From positions 310,001 through 374,000 of the forward strand of contig NZ_LZRD01000002.1 of NCBI RefSeq assembly GCF_001687325.1: 64,000 nt of DNA, read 5' to 3'. The notes under the pieces were generated by a model. That model saw only the letters and a list, made by a program, of their open reading frames with translations, did not search any database and was not told where the DNA came from. Below, piece after piece: positions 32,884 through 41,415 of the stretch. Made by a program: the position numbers and the translations under genes. The stretch is from Streptomyces sp. PTY087I2. Its GTDB lineage: Bacteria > Actinomycetota > Actinomycetes > Streptomycetales > Streptomycetaceae. How positions within the stretch are numbered: the first letter of the stretch is position 1; every line of letters starts with the position of its first letter.

Positions 32884-33779
32884 CGGGCGGCCTCCGGTTC
32901 CGGTGATGCGGATGGCTCGCCTGCGGGTGGTTCGAGGAAGAAGTGGGCGTACGGGACGGTCCAGACGGCCGGGTGGCCGAGCCGGTGACCGGTGTAGCCG
33001 TCGTCGCCGTAGGCGGTGCCGTGGTCGGAGCAGACGATGGCGAAGCACCGGCGGCGGCTGCTCGCGGCGGCGAAGAGCCGGCCGATGTGCCGGTCCACAT
33101 ACTCCAGGGCCGCCGCGTGCGTGGCCCGGGAGTCGCCCGCCTCGCGGGTCGCGCCGGGCAGATGGAACCAGTTCGGCTGGTGCAGGGCGGACACATTGAC
33201 GAAGAGGAACAGCCGCTGCTCCCGGGGGAGTGCCGCGACGACCTCCTCCGCCCGCGCCACCTGCTCCTCGAACGAGGTGGGCGAGGCGACGCCGAAGCCG
33301 GGCTCCCAGTGGCTCTCCTGGAACATTCCGGGCAGCACCGAACCGAGCGGCCCCTGACGGTTGAAGAAGCCGACCCCGCCGATACACACCGTGCGATAGC
33401 CCTCGGCGGCCAGCCCCGACACCAGGTCCGGCGTGTCGAAGACGAAGGTGCCGTCCGCCGTCGTCTCACTGCCCGCGAACCGCGCCGCGAACAGCCGGGT
33501 GTGCGGCCCGGGGGAGGCGGGCGTCGGCAGGAACCCGGCGAACATCGCCTGGTGCGAGGCGTAGGTGAAGCTGCCCGGGGCGTGCCGTTCCTCCCAGCCG
33601 CCGCCGGGCAGGTGCCGGGCGAGGTTGGGGATGCGCCCGGCGGCTGCCAGCTCGACGGCGACATCGTGGCGGAGGGTGTCCAGGGCGACCAGCAGCAGAT
33701 CGTGGCTGCCCACGACCTCGCCCATGTCGGGCCGGCCGGACTCAGAGGGCGTGGCGGGTTCAGGAAGCGGTGACGGCAC
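32880..33779 (-). CDS. STM4013/SEN3800-family hydrolase (alkaline phosphatase/sulfatase fold)
   Basis: A 299-residue protein of the alkaline-phosphatase superfamily. The N-terminal metal-binding aspartate is in LLLVALDTLRHDVA, the nucleophile region is probably GSFTYASHQAMFAGF, and the second metal site is in IVCSDHGTAYGDDGYTGH, where SDHG is the family hallmark. It could cleave phosphate, sulfate or phosphonate esters, or transfer such groups. No signal peptide is visible, so it acts in the cytoplasm. GTG 33779 overlaps the STM4014 gene by 20 bp and its own stop overlaps STM4012. Confidence 0.85.
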   Translation of the reverse strand: MPSPLPEPATPSESGRPDMGEVVGSHDLLLVALDTLRHDVAVELAAAGRIPNLARHLPGGGWEERHAPGSFTYASHQAMFAGFLPTPASPGPHTRLFAARFAGSETTADGTFVFDTPDLVSGLAAEGYRTVCIGGVGFFNRQGPLGSVLPGMFQESHWEPGFGVASPTSFEEQVARAEEVVAALPREQRLFLFVNVSALHQPNWFHLPGATREAGDSRATHAAALEYVDRHIGRLFAAASSRRRCFAIVCSDHGTAYGDDGYTGHRLGHPAVWTVPYAHFFLEPPAGEPSASPEPEAAR

Positions 33780-34917
33780 GGTGGTTCCTTGTTCGGTCTA
33801 GTACGGCGGCGACCTGCGCCGCATAGGTGTTGAGGCCCTCGGCGCCGCTGCCCGGCAGACCGGTCAGTCCGGGCAGCAGATCGCCGAAGGCGTTGACCTC
33901 GCCGACGGCGAAGCGCCGCCAGCCGGCCGTGGGCAGGAGGTCGACGCCCACACAGGGCGTCCCGGGGAAGCAGGCCGCCGCCCGCTCGCACATCGCCAGC
34001 GCCTCACGCCAGGAGCCGCCCGCCGCCGCCACGGCGCCCCGGACCTCGTCGAGGTCGCCGCGTGCGCCGCCGAGATGCAGATTGGTCATGGGGCTCGTGC
34101 TCGTGCGCACCACGCCGTGCGTCGCCCGGCCGCCGACCACCACGATCCGCAGGTCCGCGGCCCGCCCCCGCTGGGACGCCTTCGGGAGCCAGCGCTCGAT
34201 GTGCAGCCCGTCCGGGGCCAGCGCGTCCACGACCGCGCCGACCTCCCGCTCCGAGGTGTAGCGCCTGACCCGCAGCGAGTTGAACAGCCGCCCCGACGCG
34301 TCCCGTTCGACCGATGTGCTCGCCCGGACCCGGCCGGGGCCCGCCGTCTCCACCGCCAGCACCCCGGAGGCGGAGGAGCCGTGCGCGAGCTTCACGAACG
34401 CCCGGGGCATCCGGTGCTCGCGCAGCAACTCCCGTACGTCGGACCAGCCGCGCACCGGGGCCCCCGCCGGTCCGGACGTCGGCGAGGCGGGCACGGGGAC
34501 GCCCGCCCGGTCGAGCAGCCCGTGGCACAGCCGCTTGTCGAAGAGCACGGCGATGTCGGCGGGGGAGCCCAGCACCTCGGCACCCGCGGCGGACGCCGCA
34601 CCGGACACCGTCTCCACCGCCGCCGTGAAGCGCGCGTACCACCGGGCCGAGCCCTCCACCCGGGTCGGGTCGTCCACCCCGCGGAGCAGCCGGTCCACCT
34701 CGGCGTCCTCGCCGGGCGAATCGATCCGCACGCTCTCGCCGGGGGCGAACGCCGCCTCCCCGCGCAGCACCTGGAGCCAGGACACGACCCGGGCCGCGGG
34801 CAGACCGGCGGCCCGCACGGCCTCCTCGAAGAAGGCGACCCGCCGGTTGTCCGGGTTGCCGACGACCGCGAAGCGCGGCTCCGGGCCGCCCCCGCCGCTA
34901 CTCGCTGACCGCGACAT
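33760..34917 (-). CDS. STM4014-family protein with ATP-grasp-like fold
   Basis: A 385-residue protein that reads as an ATP-grasp enzyme: a Rossmann-like start FAVVGNPDNRRVAFFEEAV, the central FDKRLCHGLLDRAGVPVPAS where ATP-grasp enzymes bind the nucleotide, a lysine in FVKLAHGSSASGVLAVE (about residues 175-190), and the metal-binding segment VGEVNAFGDLLPGLTG near the C terminus. ATP-grasp enzymes join carboxylates to amines through acyl phosphates, so this may ligate an amino acid or modify a peptide side chain. Its first codons overlap the end of the upstream LRR gene, whose final residues YVAVSE are read from the same DNA in another frame. Confidence 0.82.
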   Translation of the reverse strand: MSRSASSGGGGPEPRFAVVGNPDNRRVAFFEEAVRAAGLPAARVVSWLQVLRGEAAFAPGESVRIDSPGEDAEVDRLLRGVDDPTRVEGSARWYARFTAAVETVSGAASAAGAEVLGSPADIAVLFDKRLCHGLLDRAGVPVPASPTSGPAGAPVRGWSDVRELLREHRMPRAFVKLAHGSSASGVLAVETAGPGRVRASTSVERDASGRLFNSLRVRRYTSEREVGAVVDALAPDGLHIERWLPKASQRGRAADLRIVVVGGRATHGVVRTSTSPMTNLHLGGARGDLDEVRGAVAAAGGSWREALAMCERAAACFPGTPCVGVDLLPTAGWRRFAVGEVNAFGDLLPGLTGLPGSGAEGLNTYAAQVAAVLDRTRNHRAVTAS

Positions 34918-35857
34918 AGCGTTCCGGTTCGTCGTCCTCGTCGTCCGGGTCCGACCAGTCCTCCTCGGCCTCGCCTGCCTCGACCACGGCCGGGGCGCAC
35001 GCGGTCCTGATGCGGTCCAGCACCGGCTCGGTGAGGTAGTGGTGGCGCAGGTCGAGCGTGGACAGATGGCTCAGGGGCTGCCCGTTGAGCAGGGCCTCGC
35101 CGCCCGTGTCGCTCAGGGTGCCCATGGACAGCGCCAGCGTCTCCAGCTGGGCGACCACGGGAGCGGATCCCACGGCGACGGCGATCTCGTCCTGGATCTC
35201 GCTGTTCTGGAGCCCCAGATGGCGCAGCCGGGGGAACACCCCGCCCGACAGGAGCGGCCGGATGTCGTCGACCGTGGCGTCGCCGCCGTACCACGAACTG
35301 CCGAACCACAGGTCCAGCCGCTCCAGCGCGGGCAGCTCGCTCGCGGCGACGGCCCGCACCAGATGACCGGGCAGCCCGCCGGACTCGAAGCGCAGCGACT
35401 TCAGCGCCGCATGACGCAGGGGACGCATCCCGAGCCCTGCGTGGCCGCAGCCGCGCACGGCGAACTCCTCCAGCGACGGCAGCGCTTCGAGCACCGGGGT
35501 GATGTCGCACATGCGCAGCCAGGACACCTCGCACTCCTCGCTCACCACATCGGCGAGGAAGAGCCCGCGCAGCGCCGGGAAGGCCGACGCGTCGTCGACG
35601 AGCAGCTCCAACACCTCGTCGAACGGCGTGTAGTCCGTACGCCACCAGGGGCCGATGACGAGCGCCCGGACCTGCTCCGTGTCCACCACGTCCTGGAACT
35701 GGTCCCACAGGGTGGTGAAGTCCGCGCCCTCGCCGTAGTCGCACTCCAGCCGCCAGGCCACGGTGCCGGGATCGGGCAGGGACCCGGACGACGGCGCCGG
35801 GGTGTGGACCGGCAGCCCGTGGAAGCGGTCGAAGTGACGAATGCCGATGTACGTCAT
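34898..35857 (-). CDS. STM4015-family leucine-rich-repeat protein (second LRR gene of the operon)
   Basis: A 319-residue soluble protein of irregular leucine-rich repeats (LPALERLDLWFG, FPRLRHLGLQNSEI, LSHLSTLDLRHHYLTEPVL). The N terminus begins with HFDRFHGLPVHTP and the C terminus has an acidic run (EAEEDWSDPDDEDDEPE) before RYVAVSE. The upstream paralogue shares the architecture and the last four residues AVSE. LRR proteins bind other proteins, so it could be a scaffold or the substrate of the radical SAM and ATP-grasp enzymes encoded downstream. ATG 35857 lies 12 bp after the paralogue's stop. Confidence 0.85.
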   Translation of the reverse strand: MTYIGIRHFDRFHGLPVHTPAPSSGSLPDPGTVAWRLECDYGEGADFTTLWDQFQDVVDTEQVRALVIGPWWRTDYTPFDEVLELLVDDASAFPALRGLFLADVVSEECEVSWLRMCDITPVLEALPSLEEFAVRGCGHAGLGMRPLRHAALKSLRFESGGLPGHLVRAVAASELPALERLDLWFGSSWYGGDATVDDIRPLLSGGVFPRLRHLGLQNSEIQDEIAVAVGSAPVVAQLETLALSMGTLSDTGGEALLNGQPLSHLSTLDLRHHYLTEPVLDRIRTACAPAVVEAGEAEEDWSDPDDEDDEPERYVAVSE

Positions 35858-35869
35858 GACGCCCTGCCC

Positions 35870-36832
35870 CTACTCCGAGACGGCGGTGTAGCGGCCCTCG
35901 ACGCCACGGTCGCCCCAGGGCTCGCACTTCTCGGAGAGATCGACGCGTACCCCGTGCGGCTCCAGGGCGGAACGGACCCGCTCCGCCATGGCGTCGCCGA
36001 GGAAGTGGTGGTGGAGATCGAGGACTTCCAGGTGGGTCAGCGGCTGCCCTTCGAGCAGGGCGGCCGCCCCCTCGTCGCCCAGCGTCCCGTTCGACAGATC
36101 GAGCACCCTCAGCTGGGCGACGACCGGAGCCGAGGCGATGGCGGCGGCGACCTCGTTCTGGATCTCGCCGTTGCGCACGCCCAGGTGGTTCAGCCGGGGG
36201 AAACGGGTGCCGGAGAGTAGCGGGGCGAGGTCGGCGACATCGGTGTTCCCCTCGTAGGCGGACACCCCGAGCCAGAGGTCCAGCCGCTCCAGCGCGGGCA
36301 GTTCGCTGTCCAGCACCCCGCGCACCACCTCGACCGGCAGCCCGCCCGCCTGGATCGTCAGCGCCCGCAGCCGCTCGTGCTTCGTCGGCGGGAACAGCAG
36401 CTCCGAGCCGCCGCGCACCCCGAGCTCCGTCAGCGCGGGGAAGGCCGCCAGCAGCGCCGTCACGTCCGACTGCTGGATCCAGGTGATCTCGGCCTCCTCC
36501 GCCTCCAGATCCCCGATGAACACCGCCTCCAGCGAGGTCAGCCGGTCGGCGGCGGCGATCAGCAGACCGATCGGCACGGAGGAGTTCTCCTCGTAGGCCT
36601 CGCCCCACTGACCGATGATCAGGGCCCGCACCCCGGCCGGGTCGACCGAGTCCAGGAAGTCGGCGAACTCCTCCTCCCAGGGCCGGTCCCGGTCCTCGTC
36701 GCCTCCGTACGGATCGACATAGACGCGCCAGGCCACGGCATCCGCGGCGGGCCGGGAGCCCCCGTCGGCCGTGCGCTGGAAGTCGACGGCCGGAAGGCCG
36801 CCGAACTCGTGCAGATGCTGTGCACCGTACAT
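35870..36832 (-). CDS. STM4015-family leucine-rich-repeat protein (first gene of the operon)
   Basis: A 320-residue LRR protein, first gene of the STM4011-4015-like operon. It starts MYGAQHLHEFGGLPAVDF at ATG 36832, with CAGGAG nine bases upstream. Repeats include LTSLEAVFIGDLE, LPALERLDLWLGVSAYEGN, FPRLNHLGVRNGEI and LTHLEVLDLHHHFLGD. It ends RYTAVSE; the downstream paralogue ends RYVAVSE. The two are clearly duplicates but differ widely in sequence, so both are probably kept for separate partners. The region 36833-37019 holds divergent promoters for this operon and for the gene at 37020. Confidence 0.85.
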   Translation of the reverse strand: MYGAQHLHEFGGLPAVDFQRTADGGSRPAADAVAWRVYVDPYGGDEDRDRPWEEEFADFLDSVDPAGVRALIIGQWGEAYEENSSVPIGLLIAAADRLTSLEAVFIGDLEAEEAEITWIQQSDVTALLAAFPALTELGVRGGSELLFPPTKHERLRALTIQAGGLPVEVVRGVLDSELPALERLDLWLGVSAYEGNTDVADLAPLLSGTRFPRLNHLGVRNGEIQNEVAAAIASAPVVAQLRVLDLSNGTLGDEGAAALLEGQPLTHLEVLDLHHHFLGDAMAERVRSALEPHGVRVDLSEKCEPWGDRGVEGRYTAVSE

Positions 36833-37019
36833 GGCCGTGAGCTCCTGATCCTGGGGACGGCTGTTGTCCGCAAGGTCTATCAAGCCGCACTGACAACGCC
36901 GCGGCCGGGACCCCCGGCCGGGACCCGGCACGGCCGTCGCCGGGGCCCGTTGTCAGACCCTGCCCGTAGCGTTTTTCGCAGGGTCGGCACAGCGGGTGCC
37001 GCGACGAGGGGAGACGTCT

Positions 37020-37346
37020 GTGTACCGGCAGGGCGATGTACTGATCATGGAGCTGGACGAGTCGGCGGTGCCCGCCCCCTTCCTGGAGGCCCCGGGCGAA
37101 CTGCGCGACGGGCGGGGGCGGCTGGTGCTCGCACTCGGCGAGGTCACCGGACACGCGCACGCCGTGCAGGGCCCCGGCCGACTGATCCGGGAAGCGGGCC
37201 GGTTCGGCTCGATGCTGCTCCATCTCCCCGAGGGCGGCCGGGTGGTGCACGAGGAGCACGCGGTGATCCCGCTGCCCAAGGGCTGGTTCCGCGTCGTGCG
37301 CCAGCGGGAGTACGCACCGGGCGCGGTCCGCATCGTGGCGGACTGA
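37020..37346 (+). CDS. Conserved 108-residue protein (GEVTGHAH motif), unknown function
   Basis: A small protein beginning VYRQGDVLIMELDE, with LALGEVTGHAHAVQGPG near residue 40 and HEEHAVIPLPKGWFRVVRQR near residue 80. The regular strand pattern and conserved histidines suggest a small beta barrel, perhaps metal binding. GTG 37020 is chosen because GAGGGGAG (37006-37013) lies six bases upstream. Homologues usually sit next to a DUF6745 gene, as here (start 109 bp downstream). It is transcribed divergently from the LRR/radical SAM operon. I know of no assigned function. Confidence 0.72.
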   Translation: MYRQGDVLIMELDESAVPAPFLEAPGELRDGRGRLVLALGEVTGHAHAVQGPGRLIREAGRFGSMLLHLPEGGRVVHEEHAVIPLPKGWFRVVRQREYAPGAVRIVAD

Positions 37347-37454
37347 CCGTTCCGCCGTGCCGGAGCGAGCACGGACATCCGGAGCGAACAGCGCGAACAG
37401 CGCGAACACAGCCTTCCAGAACAGACCGAGCACAGCAGGGGACGGGGACAACCG

Positions 37455-38456
37455 ATGCAGAACGTGAATTCCTGGCGGAGCGTGGCGGCGGCGACCGGCC
37501 GGGCGGACCGGGCGGCGGCCGAGGCCGGGGTGCGGCGCGCCTACCGCACCGCCGGACTGGCCGAGCCGGAGCGGATCATCTGGGCCGCATCGCCCCGGGC
37601 CGCCGTCGAGGCGGTGGAGAAGCTGACCGACGCCGGACGGTCGGTGCGCGAGGAGGTCCGCACCCGCCCCTGGGCGGACGAACGCCGCCGGATGTACGAC
37701 GAGCTGGACCCGGCGGGCTGGTCGGCGCTCTGGTCCGCCACCGGCGCCCAGCTGTGGGAGACCACGGCCGCGCTCGCCGAGCGGATACGGACCGGCGTCG
37801 TCGCCGACCTGGCGCCCCGGCCCGAGGACGAGGGGGCCGTCCGGCTGGTGCTCCTGGACGCGGTGCTCGGCCAGCACGACGCCGCCTGGCTCGCCGCCTT
37901 CGACGGGCACGGCGACCGGCTCGCCGGCCTCGCGGAGGTGGCCCGCAACGCCGGCTGGTGGTGGCCGTACGAGCACGCCGTGGTGATCACCGAGCGGCCC
38001 GACGTCCTCCACCGCGACGAGGCGGGCCGGCTCGACCACGGGGAGGGGCCGGCCCTCGCGTACGGGGACGGGTTCGCGCTGCACGCCTGGCGCGGCATGC
38101 CGGTGCCCGCGGCGTTCCTGGACGAGCTGTCCGCCCTCACCCCCGAGCGGATCCGCGCCGAGGAGAACGCGGAGCTGCGCCGGGTGATGCTGGAGTGCTA
38201 CGGCTACGACCGCTACCTCACCGAGTCGGGCGCCGAGCCCGTCCACCGCGACGAGACGGGCATCCTCTGGCGCATCGCCCTCGACGGCGACGAGGACGTG
38301 GTGATGGTCGAGGTGGTCAACTCCACCCCCGAGCCGGACGGCACGTACCGCACCTACTGGCTGCGCGTACCGCCCGCCACCCGCACCGCGAAGGACGGGG
38401 TCGCCTGGACGTTCGGACTGGAGGGGGCGGCGTACGCACCGGTGCGCCAGACCTGA
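37455..38456 (+). CDS. DUF6745-like protein
   Basis: A 333-residue soluble protein whose second half reads as the DUF6745 type: NAGWWWPYEHAVVITERPDV, LHRDEAGRLDHGEGPALAYG, FALHAWRGMPVPAAFL and YGYDRYLTESGAEPVHRDETG. The repeated HRDE.G pattern is characteristic. The N-terminal 130 residues are helical. No catalytic role is known. It is paired with the upstream 108-residue protein. ATG 37455 has GGGGAC upstream. The leader carries a short direct repeat of AGCGCGAAC around 37390. Confidence 0.75.
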   Translation: MQNVNSWRSVAAATGRADRAAAEAGVRRAYRTAGLAEPERIIWAASPRAAVEAVEKLTDAGRSVREEVRTRPWADERRRMYDELDPAGWSALWSATGAQLWETTAALAERIRTGVVADLAPRPEDEGAVRLVLLDAVLGQHDAAWLAAFDGHGDRLAGLAEVARNAGWWWPYEHAVVITERPDVLHRDEAGRLDHGEGPALAYGDGFALHAWRGMPVPAAFLDELSALTPERIRAEENAELRRVMLECYGYDRYLTESGAEPVHRDETGILWRIALDGDEDVVMVEVVNSTPEPDGTYRTYWLRVPPATRTAKDGVAWTFGLEGAAYAPVRQT

Positions 38457-38538
38457 CCCGGGGACCGGTAGGCCGGCGACGAGGTTCCAGGCAATCGGTT
38501 GGCGGCCGGGGATCAGGGACGACGAGAGTTCCGGGCGG

Positions 38539-39180
38539 TCAGCCGTCGGCCGAGGCGTTCGTGACCGAGGCACCGGTCAGCTCGGCGAGGTCGATGCCCA
38601 GCTCGCGGGCGAGCGCTTCGTCGGTCCACCGCAGCATCGTGGTGCGGGAGAGCGGACCCGCGTACGAGGTCGTCTGCACGGCCATCCCGTCCAGCAGGGC
38701 GGTGAGCCGCCAGGCCGCCGACCGGGGATCCTCGCACCGGAACTCTCCGGCGGCGGCGCCCTCCTCGATGACCTGGGCCAGCTCCGCCTTCCACTGCTGG
38801 TCGAGATCGCCCGCGACCTCACGGAGGGCCGGGTCGCGCAGGGATGCGGCCCAGCCCTCGATCCACAGCCGCCAGCCCTTGGCCGTTCCCGTCGGCGCGT
38901 ACCACCGGACGGCCGCCCGCAGTCGGCGTACGGCGGTGGTGCGGCGGGCCAGCAGCTTGCGGAGGTGGGCGAGATCGGCCTCGGCCGCGTACGCGAACGC
39001 CGCCGCGACCAGCTTCTCCTTGGTCGAGAAGTGGTAGAGGACGAGCGCGTTGCTCACGCCCAGCACCGAGGCCACATCGGCGATCCGCACGGACGAGACC
39101 CCGCGGACCTCGATCTGCTCGACCGCGGCGCGCAGCAGCTCCTCACGGCGCTCCGCCACGTTCAACCGGACTCTTGCCAC
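38539..39180 (-). CDS. TetR/AcrR-family transcriptional regulator
   Basis: A 213-residue repressor. The N-terminal helix-turn-helix spans about residues 8-55 (RREELLRAAVEQIEVRGVSS ... VSNALVLYHFSTKEKLVAAAF) and a helical ligand-binding domain fills the rest (WRLWIEGWAASLRDPALREV). The C-terminal half resembles BetI-like regulators. ATG 39180 faces the F420-type oxidoreductase gene at 39360, so the 179-bp divergent region is its probable operator region. Its ligand is unknown. Confidence 0.88.
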   Translation of the reverse strand: MARVRLNVAERREELLRAAVEQIEVRGVSSVRIADVASVLGVSNALVLYHFSTKEKLVAAAFAYAAEADLAHLRKLLARRTTAVRRLRAAVRWYAPTGTAKGWRLWIEGWAASLRDPALREVAGDLDQQWKAELAQVIEEGAAAGEFRCEDPRSAAWRLTALLDGMAVQTTSYAGPLSRTTMLRWTDEALARELGIDLAELTGASVTNASADG

Positions 39181-39278
39181 CGGGACACCCTAACGAATCG
39201 GCCAGGTCAGCGGCGGCACGGACGATGGCCGGTGACCGGCGGCGACCTGGGGAACGGACGTTCACCAGGAGGACGTAA

Positions 39279-39800
<522 letters not shown>

Positions 39801-39902
39801 CGCCCCCGTCGGCCGGGCCGGCTGCCCCGTTCAGCATCTTCTGCTCGCCCTGTCGTACAGGCCGACGATAATGAGACGACACCGACTCCCTCAGGAGATG
39901 TT

Positions 39903-41144
39903 GTGACCGGCGCTGACTACCTGCTTCCGCTCCGCACGAAACTGCGCTCGATGCGTACCGAGTCCTTCGGGGCCGATCCGGCCGGAGCGCGGATGGAGCG
40001 CATCCGCCGCTCGCCCCATTTCGTCGACGGAGCGTTCCAGAATCCGGTGGGGGCCCGCATCAGGCCCTCCGGGTCCACCGTCGAATTCGCCAAGACCTAT
40101 TTCCAGAAGGAGCAGCGGGCCCTGAGGACGCCGAACGGCGCCGTGCCCGTGCACCCCACCACTCTCGCCGATCTGGCCGCACCGCCCGTCACCGGGCTCC
40201 GGCTGACCTGGATGGGCCATTCCAGCGTGCTGGCGGAGATCGACGGCCGACGGATCCTGTTCGACCCGGTCTGGGGCGAGCGCTGTTCCCCGTTCCCGTT
40301 CGCCGGGCCGAAGCGGCTGCACCCCACCCCGCTGTCCCTGGCGGCGCTCGGACCCGTCGACGTCGTCGTGATCTCCCACGACCACTACGACCACCTCGAC
40401 CTGCCGACGATCCGTGCCCTGGCCGGCACCGACACGGCCTTCGTCGTGCCGCTCGGTGTCGGAGCCCATCTGGAGCGCTGGGGTGTGCCCGTCGCCCGGA
40501 TGCACGAGCTCGACTGGAACGAGACCGCGACGGTTGCCGGAATCAGGCTCACCGCCACCCCCGCACGCCACTTCTGCGGGCGCGGGCTGCGCAACGGGCA
40601 GCACACCCTCTGGGCGTCCTGGGCCGTCGCGGGCCCGGAGCACCGGATCTACCACAGCGGGGACACCGGCTATTTCCCCGGCTTCCGGGACATCGGCGCC
40701 GAGCACGGTCCCTTCGACGCCACCATGATCCAGATCGGCGCGTACTCGGAGTACTGGCCCAAGAACCACACGGACTATACGCCGATGCCTGGGGCGTGGC
40801 CAGACATTCACATGACGCCCGCGCAGGGGGTCCAGGCCCATCTTGACCTGCAGGGAGGCGCTCCGGCCGGTGTGATGCTGCCGATCCACTGGGCCACCTT
40901 CAACCTGGCGCCGCATCCGTGGGCGGAGCCGGGGGAGTGGACGAAGGACGCGGCCGAGGAGGCCGGCCAGACGGTGGCGTTTCCCTGTCCCGGTGAGCCG
41001 TTCGAGCCCGCGGGCAAGCTGCCCGCGGATGCTTGGTGGCGCGGGGTGTCCCAGCCGATCGCTCGTCCGTGGCGCCGGCCGAAGCAGGCGTCGACTCCTG
41101 TCGATGCGTCCGAGCGTGATCTAGACCTGGCGGGTGATCGGTGA
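39903..41144 (+). CDS. MBL-fold metallohydrolase (NAPE-PLD/UlaG-like)
   Basis: A 413-residue cytoplasmic metallo-beta-lactamase-fold enzyme. The metal motif HDHYDH covers residues 159-164; further ligands lie in TPARHFCGRGL and YHSGDTGYFPGF. WMGHSSVLAEIDGRRILFDPVW and GAYSEYW fit the branch that includes NAPE-phospholipase D and UlaG, which cleave phosphodiester or lactone bonds; the substrate is unknown. The last 124 codons (from about 40769) recur as diverged copies at 58050 and, as a remnant, at 59839. GTG 39903 follows AGGAG. The stop overlaps the next GTG (GTGA). Confidence 0.9.
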   Translation: MTGADYLLPLRTKLRSMRTESFGADPAGARMERIRRSPHFVDGAFQNPVGARIRPSGSTVEFAKTYFQKEQRALRTPNGAVPVHPTTLADLAAPPVTGLRLTWMGHSSVLAEIDGRRILFDPVWGERCSPFPFAGPKRLHPTPLSLAALGPVDVVVISHDHYDHLDLPTIRALAGTDTAFVVPLGVGAHLERWGVPVARMHELDWNETATVAGIRLTATPARHFCGRGLRNGQHTLWASWAVAGPEHRIYHSGDTGYFPGFRDIGAEHGPFDATMIQIGAYSEYWPKNHTDYTPMPGAWPDIHMTPAQGVQAHLDLQGGAPAGVMLPIHWATFNLAPHPWAEPGEWTKDAAEEAGQTVAFPCPGEPFEPAGKLPADAWWRGVSQPIARPWRRPKQASTPVDASERDLDLAGDR

Positions 41145-41341
41145 CGTCGAGCGAGGACGAGCTAGGCCGGGTCGTGACCCTGCTGGCTCGCCTCTCGGCC
41201 GAGCAACGTGATCGGATGCTGCATGCTCTGGACGGTCCGTCTCGACGGGAGCCTTCGGTGAGTACCCCACGGTTCGTGCCCCTGCCGACTAGAGCGGGTT
41301 CGTCCTCGGTTGTCGTCCGTACATGCATCGTGGATACCTGA
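40769..41341 (+). repeat. Reference copy of the repeated MBL 3'-end / 66-residue module
   Basis: This stretch (end of the MBL gene plus the coupled 66-codon gene) is repeated in diverged form at 58050-58613 and in decayed form at 59839-60196, all on the plus strand. In the first two copies 28 of 30 aligned residues after TDYTP are the same, and both 66-residue proteins align without gaps with about half of positions identical. The copies bracket two accessory cassettes. Confidence 0.85.
41141..41341 (+). CDS. 66-residue protein coupled to the MBL hydrolase
   Basis: A small hydrophilic protein: helical N-terminal half (EDELGRVVTLLARLSAEQRD), DGPSRRE in the middle and FVPLPTRAGSSSVVVRTCIV at the end. 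GTG 41141 overlaps the stop of the hydrolase (GTGA), so they are made together. A second full-length copy of the same length occurs at 58413-58613 and a frameshifted one at 59997, each behind a piece of the MBL gene, which shows that the pair travels as a unit. Function unknown. Confidence 0.75.
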   Translation: MTSSEDELGRVVTLLARLSAEQRDRMLHALDGPSRREPSVSTPRFVPLPTRAGSSSVVVRTCIVDT

Positions 41342-41352
41342 GCATGTACCCA

Positions 41353-41390
41353 AAGAAGCCTCACCGGTTCGCCGGTGGGCTTCTTCTTCG
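41353..41390 (+). terminator. Rho-independent terminator closing the MBL unit
   Basis: AAGAAGCC then CACCGG (41353-41367, one bulged T) pairs with CCGGTG then GGCTTCTT (41372-41385) around a TTCG tetraloop, followed by a T-rich run. It lies 12 bp after the stop of the 66-codon gene and marks the left edge of the accessory region. Confidence 0.88.
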
Positions 41391-41415
41391 TTCTGGAGAG
41401 CGTTTTGTCCCGAGC

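Noticed and set aside
31484-33991. An 835-codon minus-strand frame over the STM4012/STM4013 genes
   Set aside because: It overlaps two genes with clear motifs in another frame and shows low-complexity text without a family.
37383-37412. Short repeats of AGCGCGAAC in the leader of the DUF6745-like gene
   Set aside because: Only two to three imperfect copies; more likely simple slippage than a regulatory element.
34392-38573. A 1393-codon open frame on the minus strand across several genes
   Set aside because: It is a shadow frame in GC-rich DNA: codon third positions are wrong, the residues are arginine/alanine-rich and it crosses both strands of well-supported genes.
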